Source: Helicobacteraceae bacterium (GTDB taxonomy: Bacteria > Campylobacterota > Campylobacteria > Campylobacterales > Sulfurimonadaceae). Taken from it: a DNA stretch of 32,033 nt. The DNA is taken from the NCBI GenBank assembly GCA_027066325.1, contig JAMONY010000048.1, positions 1-32,033 of the forward strand, written 5' to 3'. Positions 1 to 7,920 of the stretch are shown in pieces. Position numbers and translations under genes: made by a program. Each line of letters opens with the position of its first letter. Position 1 is the first letter of the stretch. The notes below the pieces were generated by a model. The model worked only from the letters and a program-made list of their open reading frames with translations. It was not told where the DNA came from and did no database searches.

Positions 1-26
1 CAAATGTTCTATTAAGTAGTTTAGTG

Positions 27-32
27 TATAAT
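27..32 (+). promoter_or_regulatory. TATAAT -10-like box just upstream of rsmA start
   Basis: TATAAT at 27-32; rsmA ATG at 38; no Shine-Dalgarno sequence between them. Confidence 0.45.
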
Positions 33-37
33 CCGCT

Positions 38-817
38 ATGAGTAGTTTAAAAGTTGCAGCCAAAAAGAGATTTGGACAGAATTTTTTGGTGGATAAGACT
101 ATTTTGTACAAGATCATCGAAGCGATGCCCAATAGCGAGCATAAAATTGTAGAGATTGGACCTGGCTTAGGTGATTTGACTAGATATCTAGTTGATGTCA
201 AAAGTGTTGAAGCTTTTGAGGTCGATACTGATCTATGCAAGCATATAAAAGAGAGCTTTAAAGATGAGCTAGAGCTTGGCAGATTGAGACTACACTGTGG
301 TGATGTTCTTGATTGCTGGAGTAGCTCACTGATTGATGAGTCGTATGATCTTGTGGCAAACCTGCCATACTACATTGCGACCAACATCATCTTAAGGGCT
401 CTTAAAGATGACAACTGTTCATCTTTGCTTGTTATGGTTCAGCGTGAAGTTGCGCAGAAATTTTCTGCATCACCCGGAGATAGAGATTTTGGTAGTTTGA
501 GCATTATTGCGCAGAGCGTGGCAGAGGCTAAGATAGTCACTATAGTACCGCCATCTGCATTTGATCCAGAGCCAAAGGTTGACTCTGCTGTACTATTTTT
601 AGATAAGCACAGAAGCAGAGCTGATGATGACTTTGAGGCTATGCTTAGAGTAGCATTTGCTCAACCACGCAAAACTCTTGTTAAAAATCTCTCGGCGCAC
701 TACACCAGATCTGTTATCACAACTACACTTAATGAGTGTGGATATGTGGCTACAGTTCGACCTCATCAAGTCTCAACACAAGACTATCACCGGCTTTATT
801 TAAGCCTAAGAAAATAG
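38..817 (+). CDS. rsmA: 16S rRNA (adenine1518-N6/adenine1519-N6)-dimethyltransferase RsmA/KsgA
   Basis: KKRFGQNFLVD start, VEIGPGLGDLT SAM motif, NLPYYI motif. Confidence 0.95.
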   Translation: MSSLKVAAKKRFGQNFLVDKTILYKIIEAMPNSEHKIVEIGPGLGDLTRYLVDVKSVEAFEVDTDLCKHIKESFKDELELGRLRLHCGDVLDCWSSSLIDESYDLVANLPYYIATNIILRALKDDNCSSLLVMVQREVAQKFSASPGDRDFGSLSIIAQSVAEAKIVTIVPPSAFDPEPKVDSAVLFLDKHRSRADDDFEAMLRVAFAQPRKTLVKNLSAHYTRSVITTTLNECGYVATVRPHQVSTQDYHRLYLSLRK

Positions 818-839
818 ACAACTACTAAAAGGAGTAGCA

Positions 840-2804
840 ATGAGCGAAGAGAATAGTACACCAGTGCCACCATCAAAAGAGAAAAACTCAGAACAGAGTA
901 GGGCACCAAGACAGCAAAATCGTAACCGTCCACCAAGATCAGGGCAGGGTACGCAAAATAGAAAAGATGGCTCACAACCAAAATCTAACAAGCCAAATCA
1001 GAACCGTAATCGATCAAGCGGAGCAAAGAAAAATCGTCGCCGAAATGCGCCAGCACCAACTGACAAGGCTCTACTTGAGTGTGCAAGAGAGAATGAGAGA
1101 GCGCAGCAAAAAAGAGTCACTCCATATATAAAAATGGATCCTCAAAGTAAGGCTAAGATCCGCATCACACCACTTGGCGGGCTTGGCGAAATTGGTGGTA
1201 ACATCGCTGTTTTTGAGACTGAAAATGAGGCAATACTTATAGATGTTGGCATGAGTTTTCCAGATGAGGAGATGCACGGTGTTGATATACTTGTGCCAGA
1301 TTTCACATACCTCAAAGAGATAAAAAATAAGATTGTAGCTATCATCATCACACACTCACACGAAGATCATATAGGGGCTATGCCGTACCTATTTAAAGAG
1401 ATGCAGTTTCCTATATATGCTACTGCTTTGCCTCTAGCTATGATAGGCAACAAGTTTGATGAACATCACCTCAAAGAGTTCCGTAAATTTTTTCGCCCTA
1501 TTCAGAAACGGAAAGTCTATGAGATAGGAAAAGATTTTAAAGTAGAGTGGCTACATATGACTCACTCTATCATAGACTCATCATCACTAGCTATCACAAC
1601 AGAAGCTGGTACCATCATACATACGGGTGATTTTAAGATAGACCACACTCCAGTAGATGGATTTACTGCAGACCTGCACCGTTTAGCTCATTATGGTGAA
1701 AAAGGTGTCTTGGCACTACTGTCAGACTCAACAAACTCTTACAATAAAGATGCAACTCCTAGTGAGATCTCTGTAGCTCCTGCGCTTGATCGTGTATTTA
1801 CAAAAGCAAAAGGGCGTATCATACTATCTACCTTTAGCTCAAACATACACCGTGTGCTTCAAGCCATACAGACTGGTATAAAACACAATCGTAAAGTGTG
1901 TGTTATAGGCAGATCCATGGAGCGCAATCTTGAAGTTGCAATGCAGTATGAGTACATAAAACTACCTAAAAATATATTTGTAGATGCTGATGATGTAGCT
2001 CGCATGAATGACCGTGAAGTGCTCATAGTAACAACAGGCTCTCAAGGTGAGCCAAACTCTGCTCTTTTTAGAACAGCAATAGGTGAGCATAGACACATAA
2101 AGATAAAACCAAATGATCTTATCATACTATCTTCAAGAGCCATACCTGGCAACGAAGGCTCAATCTCAAAGATGTTAAACTACCTAGAGCGTGCAGGCGC
2201 TAAGATAGCTAGAGATAGAGATCTGCATGTATCAGGACATGCTAGCATAGAGGAGCAAAAACTCATGCTGCGTCTTGTTAAGCCTAAGTTTTTTATACCA
2301 GTTCATGGTGAGTATAACCATGTTATGCGTCACAAAGAGACCGGTATGGCTTGTGGTATCGCTGAGCGCAATATCTACCTACTAAGTGATGGTGAGTGTA
2401 TTGAGGTGACACCAAAATATATGCGCAAAGTTAAGACGGTTAAGACTGGTAAAACTTACATAGACAATCAGAGCAATCACCAGATAGAAGATGACATAGT
2501 CATAGATAGACAGAAGATGGCAACTGAAGGTGTGGTTATGATCATAGCTCAGATCAGCAAATCAGACTCTAAACTCATAAGTGCGCCAAAAGTCTCTACA
2601 TTTGGTATAGTTCCAGATAAACAAGATAGAGCATTTGCAAAAGAGATGGCAGATGTATTAGAGTTATTTTTACTCAACCTAAAACCTGGTATCATAGAGA
2701 ATCAACGCGCTATGGAAAATGATCTTAGACAGGTAGTTAGAAAACATATCTACCGTAAGATGAAAAAATATCCACTTATTGTACCTACGCTACTATTAAT
2801 GTAG
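840..2804 (+). CDS. rnj: Ribonuclease J with ~100-aa low-complexity basic/Gln/Asn-rich N-terminal extension
   Basis: Metallo-beta-lactamase motif THSHEDHIGA, PVHGEYNH beta-CASP motif; follows rsmA; SD AAGGAG upstream. Confidence 0.93.
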   Translation: MSEENSTPVPPSKEKNSEQSRAPRQQNRNRPPRSGQGTQNRKDGSQPKSNKPNQNRNRSSGAKKNRRRNAPAPTDKALLECARENERAQQKRVTPYIKMDPQSKAKIRITPLGGLGEIGGNIAVFETENEAILIDVGMSFPDEEMHGVDILVPDFTYLKEIKNKIVAIIITHSHEDHIGAMPYLFKEMQFPIYATALPLAMIGNKFDEHHLKEFRKFFRPIQKRKVYEIGKDFKVEWLHMTHSIIDSSSLAITTEAGTIIHTGDFKIDHTPVDGFTADLHRLAHYGEKGVLALLSDSTNSYNKDATPSEISVAPALDRVFTKAKGRIILSTFSSNIHRVLQAIQTGIKHNRKVCVIGRSMERNLEVAMQYEYIKLPKNIFVDADDVARMNDREVLIVTTGSQGEPNSALFRTAIGEHRHIKIKPNDLIILSSRAIPGNEGSISKMLNYLERAGAKIARDRDLHVSGHASIEEQKLMLRLVKPKFFIPVHGEYNHVMRHKETGMACGIAERNIYLLSDGECIEVTPKYMRKVKTVKTGKTYIDNQSNHQIEDDIVIDRQKMATEGVVMIIAQISKSDSKLISAPKVSTFGIVPDKQDRAFAKEMADVLELFLLNLKPGIIENQRAMENDLRQVVRKHIYRKMKKYPLIVPTLLLM

Positions 2805-2850
2805 TAGTGGGTCTGTTAACTTAAATTGTTGATAAATAAAAAGGGTAGAT

Positions 2851-2868
2851 ACTAGCCAAAAGGCTAGT
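2851..2868. terminator. Inverted repeat ACTAGCC-AAAA-GGCTAGT between convergent rnj and atpE
   Basis: 7-bp perfect stem, 4-nt loop; no strong T-tract directly adjacent on the + strand. Confidence 0.45.
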
Positions 2869-2869
2869 G

Positions 2870-2892
2870 AAAAAGTTTACCGTTATGGTAAA
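2870..2892 (-). terminator. Putative intrinsic terminator of atpE overlapping its stop codon
   Basis: Minus strand reads TTTACC-ATAAC-GGTAAA followed by CTTTTTC. Confidence 0.5.
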
Positions 2893-3197
2893 AATGGGTT
2901 TGCATATAGTGCAATAAGTGCGATTACTAGAGTGTAGATAACCTGCGCTTCGATCATCGCTAGAGCGATAAACATTGTAGTCATTAGCTTTCCGCCAAGA
3001 CCTGGGTTTCTTGCAGTTCCTGCTATTGTTGCAGCAGCTGTGTGACCCATACCGATCGCGCCACCAAGAGCAGCAAGACCAAGACCAACACCAGCAGCTA
3101 TCATAGAGTAAGCTTTTAGCGTCTGGTTTGCAACCTCAGCCTCCGCAGCAAATAGTGATGCACCAAATGCCACCATCAAAAATAGAATCTTTTTCAT
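2883..3197 (-). CDS. atpE: F0F1 ATP synthase subunit c (trimmed start MKKILFLMVAFG)
   Basis: Two-TM c-subunit with GLAALGGAIGMG...ARNPG loop and ALAMIEAQ carboxylate; AGGAGATCTT SD precedes ATG at 3197, so the tracked start at 3350 is over-extended. Confidence 0.93.
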   Translation of the reverse strand: MKKILFLMVAFGASLFAAEAEVANQTLKAYSMIAAGVGLGLAALGGAIGMGHTAAATIAGTARNPGLGGKLMTTMFIALAMIEAQVIYTLVIALIALYANPFLP

Positions 3198-3269
3198 AAG
3201 ATCTCCTATACAAAAATATGTCAAAGTCTGTTCGGCTTGCGTATCCCTACTAATCACTTTGCAGGTGAA

Positions 3270-3296
3270 ATTATACCCTTTGAGGCTAAGTATAAT
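3270..3296. promoter_or_regulatory. Divergent overlapping -10 elements: minus TATAAT at 3270-3275 (atpE) and plus TATAAT at 3291-3296 (pabC-like)
   Basis: Perfect TATAAT on each strand, facing away from each other, 15 bp apart. Confidence 0.55.
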
Positions 3297-3318
3297 ATTA
3301 AATATGTGATAATAACAG

Positions 3319-3897
3319 ATGCAGACTTTTTTTGAGACCATTTTAATCAAAAATACAGAACCCTTACACCTAGAGTATCACCAAAAAAGGGTAGATTACA
3401 CAAGCAACTCTTTAGGCTTCAAGCCACCTATTTTACGCGATATAATCAAAAAACCAAACGCTAAAGACCTAAAGTGCAAGGTGAGTTATGCAGATAGATT
3501 TTACAAAGTTGAGCTTATGCCACTTCAGATACGAGAGATGAGCTCTTTGTGTCTTGTTGTAGATGATGAGATAGAGTACAGGTATAAAAGTAGCCAAAGA
3601 GATAGGCTCAATAGACTCTATGAAAAGAGAGGCTCATGCAGTGATGTGCTTATCATCAAAAACTCACTTATTACTGATACAACAGTTGCTAATGTCGCTT
3701 TTTTTGATGGCAAAAGATGGTTAACTCCATCATCAGTACTACTTAAAGGTACAACAAGAGCTAGGCTCATTGAGAGTGGATTCTTACAAGAGAGTAAGAT
3801 AGAGCTAAAGATGTTACACAATTTTCAAAAAATAGCCGTCATGAACGCTCTAATAGGATTTGTAGAGCTAAAAAAGGGTATAATTTTCAAAAAATAG
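3319..3897 (+). CDS. pabC: Class IV aminotransferase family protein, probable aminodeoxychorismate lyase (PabC-like)
   Basis: ETILIKNTEPLHLEYHQKRVD N-terminus, NSLITDTTVANVAFFDG and LLKGTTRARLIE motifs of PLP fold IV enzymes. Confidence 0.8.
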   Translation: MQTFFETILIKNTEPLHLEYHQKRVDYTSNSLGFKPPILRDIIKKPNAKDLKCKVSYADRFYKVELMPLQIREMSSLCLVVDDEIEYRYKSSQRDRLNRLYEKRGSCSDVLIIKNSLITDTTVANVAFFDGKRWLTPSSVLLKGTTRARLIESGFLQESKIELKMLHNFQKIAVMNALIGFVELKKGIIFKK

Positions 3898-3905
3898 GTG
3901 AAGAG

Positions 3906-4343
3906 ATGCTAGAGAAAGTAGCAGATAACAGAGAGTTTAGAGAGATGATGCGCCAACATATAGAACAGACTATGTTTGTGCTATTTGAAAATAGTATAGA
4001 GTTTGGTATATATTGTGATTTTGAGCATATATCATTTGATCCTGAGCTACCAGAGTATATTACAGAAAATTTTGAACAAGCTACACTTTTTTTACTAGCT
4101 GGTTACACATATGAGAGTGCTAGAGTAGAGAGTGATATGCTTATATTTGAGGCTGGTTTTGGTGAGGAGAACATAGGTAGTCTTGTAACTGTTCCTCTGC
4201 TATCTATCATGCAGATTATTGTTGATGGGTCACCAATTTTGATTAACATAGCCCAACATAAAGCACAAACAACAGAAAATAGTGAGCAGAACTCAATGGA
4301 AGCTCTACTCTCAAACCCTAAAAATAGAAAGTTTTTGCAGTAA
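3906..4343 (+). CDS. Uncharacterised 145-aa protein; SspB-like sequence pattern (hypothesis)
   Basis: Complete ORF 8 nt after pabC-like gene; motif MLIFEAGFGEENIGSLVTVPLLSIMQIIVDG; polar linker then SMEALLSNPKNRKFLQ tail. Confidence 0.85.
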   Translation: MLEKVADNREFREMMRQHIEQTMFVLFENSIEFGIYCDFEHISFDPELPEYITENFEQATLFLLAGYTYESARVESDMLIFEAGFGEENIGSLVTVPLLSIMQIIVDGSPILINIAQHKAQTTENSEQNSMEALLSNPKNRKFLQ

Positions 4344-5249
4344 CTATATCTTAGATCTCATAGTTAACAAAAAGTCTACTACATTTGTAATAAAAGCGTC
4401 ATGTTTGCGATCTTTTAGGTAAGCTATATAAAATTTACGGCTTATAACATGTTTTCTTAAGCGCGCCTCAAATAGCCTACCATCTGCAATCTCATTCTCT
4501 ATAACATGGCGTGATATGATAGAGACTGTTTGTCGTTCACTTGATTTTGATGCGCGAAGTACTGCCTCTTTTATAGCTGTTGGTGACTGCATAACACCTA
4601 TCACTTTAAATAGATCACGATCAAGACCTAAGTCATCAAATGCCTCTTCAACTAGCTTTTGAGTATGAGACTGCTCATCACGAAAGATCCAGTCAAATTT
4701 ATTAAACTGCTCTTTTTTGATAACATTTGATAGAGGCTGATTTGAGAATACAACTAGCTCATCATCTGTCCACTCACGATAGACTACACCCTCACGAAAG
4801 ATAGGAGACTCTATAAGAGCTACATCAATCTTTTTAGCCTCAAGTTCATCTAAAATCTCACCAGATAGTGCAACATTTAAATGTACCTCATTCTCAATCT
4901 TCTCTTTTATGTCGCTAAGATATGATGGTATAACATAGTTACCTATAGAGTACGAAGCACCCATTACAAAAGTGAACTCTTTGTTGATGATTCTTAAAAG
5001 CTCTTTTTGAGAGTTATTGATCGCTTTTTCTAGCTTAGTAGCTATACGAAATAGATCCTCACCCTCTTTTGTGAGTTTAACGCCACTCTTTTTTCTCTCT
5101 AAGACTCTAGTATCAAGGTAATCCTCAATAAATCGAATCTGTTGAGTTACAGCTGGCTGTGAAATGCCTAACTTTGCAGAAGCCTTAGAGAAACTCTTCT
5201 CTTTTACAATTGTAAGAAAAGTGTGTAGTTTTGTAAAGTCTTTTAACAT
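4344..5249 (-). CDS. LysR-family transcriptional regulator
   Basis: N-terminal wHTH FLTIVKEKSFSKASAKLGISQPAVTQQIRFIED...LERKKSGVKLTKEG; effector-domain length and layout fit. Confidence 0.93.
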   Translation of the reverse strand: MLKDFTKLHTFLTIVKEKSFSKASAKLGISQPAVTQQIRFIEDYLDTRVLERKKSGVKLTKEGEDLFRIATKLEKAINNSQKELLRIINKEFTFVMGASYSIGNYVIPSYLSDIKEKIENEVHLNVALSGEILDELEAKKIDVALIESPIFREGVVYREWTDDELVVFSNQPLSNVIKKEQFNKFDWIFRDEQSHTQKLVEEAFDDLGLDRDLFKVIGVMQSPTAIKEAVLRASKSSERQTVSIISRHVIENEIADGRLFEARLRKHVISRKFYIAYLKDRKHDAFITNVVDFLLTMRSKI

Positions 5250-5337
5250 GTTATCCCTTTTTATAAGCCCTCGCTATGAGAGAGCTTATCTTTTTAAATA
5301 ATGAAATAATAGTAAAAGTATAACAACAAATGATAAT

Positions 5338-5368
5338 AATTGCAATTAATATATAAAATTTTATATAT
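5338..5368. promoter_or_regulatory. Two adjacent perfect palindromes in the dgt-lysR gap
   Basis: AATTGCAATT (5338-5347; TAATTGCAATTA with one more pair) and ATATATAAAATTTTATATAT (5349-5368). Confidence 0.4.
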
Positions 5369-5371
5369 AAT

Positions 5372-6457
5372 TCAGCTTATACTACCAAAAAGTTGTCCAT
5401 GAAGTGTAAGTGCGGCACGATCACTCATGGAGGCTATGTAGTCTGCTATTACACGATGTTGTGAGCGATATTTAAGTTGCTCTTTATAGATAGATGGCAA
5501 CATCTTACTCTCTTGGTTTAGTGCTCTATATAGACCTATAATCGCCTGTTTGCCACTATACATTTTACGCATAATCTTTGGATGTTGATATAGATTTTGA
5601 AATAAAATTCTCTTTAACTCCTTAATCTCTCTCTCCAAAGTAGCATCAAAGCCTATGGGTATTTTATGACTACTTAAGAGCCTATCTGTAGTGATATTTG
5701 ATCTTGAGTATTCAAGCATAGAGTAGACTAAGTGATTTATAAGATGAGAACTAAAGCGATAGCGAAAGATCTGAGTATCTTTATCAACAATCCCCTCATC
5801 TTCTACTTTTTGAAGTATCTCACCTATCAAAGAGCTACTCTGTAGTGTATCAAAAGATATAAGCCCTGAATTGATGCCATCATCTATATCATGACTTATA
5901 TATGCTATCTCATCAGAACGATCTACTATCATCGCCTCTAAGCTTGGATGATACTCCAGCTCAAAAATTTCTACTAACTCTTGTGGTAGAAATGGTTTTT
6001 TATAAGGATATGAGTGTTTTAGTAACCCTTCTAATGTTGCATAAGTGAGATTTAATCCATCAAATTCTCTATATCTCTTCTCAAGCTTTGTTACAACTCT
6101 GAAACTCTGAAAATTGTGCTCAAATCCACTCTTAAATCCATCATCTTTTATACACTCATCTAGTGCATCACCACCTATGTGTCCAAAAGGTGTATGTCCT
6201 AGATCATGTGCTAATGCAATAGACTCTGCTAGTGACTCTTCCAGATTTAGATGTTTTGTAATTGATCTAGCTATCTGACTCACCTCTATAGAGTGAGTAA
6301 GTCTTGTACGAAAAAAGTCACCTTCGCTATTTAGAAAAACTTGTGTTTTGTACTCTAGTTTACGAAAATTACTAGAGTGTATAATGCGGTCTCTATCTCT
6401 TGCATATGGTGAACGAAAATCATCTAAAGTGTTAAAAAATCGCTCTTCTCTTCTCAA
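5372..6457 (-). CDS. dgt: Deoxyguanosinetriphosphate triphosphohydrolase-like HD protein
   Basis: RDRIIHSSNFRKLEYKTQVF, RTRLTHSIEVSQIAR, AHDLGHTPFGHIGGDALDE. Confidence 0.93.
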   Translation of the reverse strand: MRREERFFNTLDDFRSPYARDRDRIIHSSNFRKLEYKTQVFLNSEGDFFRTRLTHSIEVSQIARSITKHLNLEESLAESIALAHDLGHTPFGHIGGDALDECIKDDGFKSGFEHNFQSFRVVTKLEKRYREFDGLNLTYATLEGLLKHSYPYKKPFLPQELVEIFELEYHPSLEAMIVDRSDEIAYISHDIDDGINSGLISFDTLQSSSLIGEILQKVEDEGIVDKDTQIFRYRFSSHLINHLVYSMLEYSRSNITTDRLLSSHKIPIGFDATLEREIKELKRILFQNLYQHPKIMRKMYSGKQAIIGLYRALNQESKMLPSIYKEQLKYRSQHRVIADYIASMSDRAALTLHGQLFGSIS

Positions 6458-6458
6458 C

Positions 6459-7295
6459 CTAACTACTCTTTATGATAAGATCTAAGTATCTCTTAGGGGT
6501 CTTTATCTTCATCTCTTGTGCAAGCCATCTTATCTGAAAATATGCAGAACCACTATCTCTAAGTGTAAAGTAGTTTTTTAGACTTCTAAGGTTAAATGTA
6601 ACAACCATATCTACTTTGAAGTTATCTGTTACAATATGTTTAAAAGCATCACCTACATTTCGTTTCTTCTTACCATCTTGTAAAGCTTCATAACACCTAT
6701 CTGCATCATCTGTATATCTTAATAGATAATCTAGTGAACTCTTAGCTATAGCTATGCTATTAAAATCATCTACTGCTGTTGATTGATATAGTAGTTTATC
6801 ATACATGGAACCAATCTCAATGATATTATATTTTACTGTTGTTGTTACAAACATATCAAAAGATAGTAGCTTATCTATAAACCATACTCTAGGCTCTTGT
6901 GAGTGTTGTGAAGCTACAAAAGCATTGATAATACTACTCATCGTATATCGAGTACTCCTAACAGAGATAGACTGTATGCGATGTCTAGCATGCTCTTGAA
7001 GCACACCTCTTGAAGTACCGCGGATAAGATAGCTAAGATTTGCATGTTCTAGTATAGAGTGATGGAAGTGTGTCCACGCTAGATCTTTAAGTAGCTTTGA
7101 GTCATCTATATCATTTATCTCAGATATCTTAGAATCTGATGGTATACTATCTTTGATATCTCTAATAGCACAATTCTCACTCATACTAAATGAGTCATAA
7201 CAAGTCCTAGCAGAGACCTCACATACACCAATGCCGCTATCTTGTAGTAGAACCACGGTTGGTTTACTATACTCTATGCCATACATCTGTTTCAT
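6459..7295 (-). CDS. thyX: FAD-dependent thymidylate synthase ThyX
   Basis: RHRIQSISVRS matches the ThyX RHR-X7-S signature; length and context fit. Confidence 0.93.
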   Translation of the reverse strand: MKQMYGIEYSKPTVVLLQDSGIGVCEVSARTCYDSFSMSENCAIRDIKDSIPSDSKISEINDIDDSKLLKDLAWTHFHHSILEHANLSYLIRGTSRGVLQEHARHRIQSISVRSTRYTMSSIINAFVASQHSQEPRVWFIDKLLSFDMFVTTTVKYNIIEIGSMYDKLLYQSTAVDDFNSIAIAKSSLDYLLRYTDDADRCYEALQDGKKKRNVGDAFKHIVTDNFKVDMVVTFNLRSLKNYFTLRDSGSAYFQIRWLAQEMKIKTPKRYLDLIIKSS

Positions 7296-7308
7296 ACCTA
7301 TAAGTATA

Positions 7309-7788
7309 TCACTTTAACTTTAATCTTACTCTTTGAGAGTGAGTAATTGCTACTGCTATAGCATCACTAACATCTAGAGGTTTAATCTGCTCTCTTATGC
7401 CAAGCAATCTCTGAACCATAAAAGCTACCTGCTCTTTTGAAGCTTTTGCTTTACCAGTTAGTGCTTTTTTAACCTGCAAAGGTGTATATTCTGCAAACTC
7501 TCCAAACTCTTGAAGTAGCTTTAGACTCACCGCTCCCCTAAACTGTGCTAACTTTAAAACTGTCTTTGGATTGTGTGCATAAAATATATCTTCCATAGCA
7601 ACCTCATCAATAGAGTGTTCTGCAAATATCTGCTCTATCGCCTCTGCAATCTGCGGTATCTGATACTGTAGTTTTTCAGCTTTTATCTTTATGACACCAG
7701 CCTCTACAAGAGAGATTTTAGAGTGTTGCATCGATATAAGAGCATATCCACAAGCTCTAGTACCAGGATCTATACCAAGTATAATCAA
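7309..7788 (-). CDS. ruvC: Crossover junction endodeoxyribonuclease RuvC (proposed TTG start)
   Basis: [55 protein letters not shown] precedes TTG at 7788; tracked start 7827 would put part of the DnaA-box cluster inside the ORF. Confidence 0.9.
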   Translation of the reverse strand: MIILGIDPGTRACGYALISMQHSKISLVEAGVIKIKAEKLQYQIPQIAEAIEQIFAEHSIDEVAMEDIFYAHNPKTVLKLAQFRGAVSLKLLQEFGEFAEYTPLQVKKALTGKAKASKEQVAFMVQRLLGIREQIKPLDVSDAIAVAITHSQRVRLKLK

Positions 7789-7797
7789 TAAACTTCC

Positions 7798-7908
7798 TTG
7801 TTCACATTTGTGAAAAACTTTATTCACATGTCATGATACCTAAAATTGAGCTCTTGTCTGCTATAATTTTACAATTATTCACATAACAATTCACATACAT
7901 GTGAAAAG
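7798..7908. promoter_or_regulatory. oriC1-like cluster of six DnaA boxes between ruvC and dnaA
   Basis: TTGTTCACA 7798-7806(+), TTTTTCACA 7809-7817(-), TTATTCACA 7820-7828(+), TTATTCACA 7875-7883(+), CAATTCACA 7887-7895(+), CTTTTCACA 7900-7908(-). Confidence 0.8.
7862..7867 (+). promoter_or_regulatory. TATAAT -10-like box for dnaA, flanked by DnaA boxes
   Basis: CTATAATTTTAC about 54 nt before the proposed dnaA start. Confidence 0.6.
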
Positions 7909-7920
7909 ATGAGGCACGAT

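Noticed and set aside
796-1355. Minus-strand ORFs (61, 61, 94, 69 aa) inside rnj
   Set aside because: Antisense to a strongly recognisable gene, low-complexity hydrophobic or Ser/Cys-rich translations, no SD or homology signal.
3198-3350. 51-aa N-terminal extension of atpE and its overlap with pabC
   Set aside because: A clear SD and start at 3197 give a normal subunit c; the extension translates promoter DNA.
4344-5249. LysR gene as regulator of an adjacent target cluster
   Set aside because: No divergent target gene beside it; neighbours are housekeeping genes on the same or convergent strand, so no specific regulon can be proposed.
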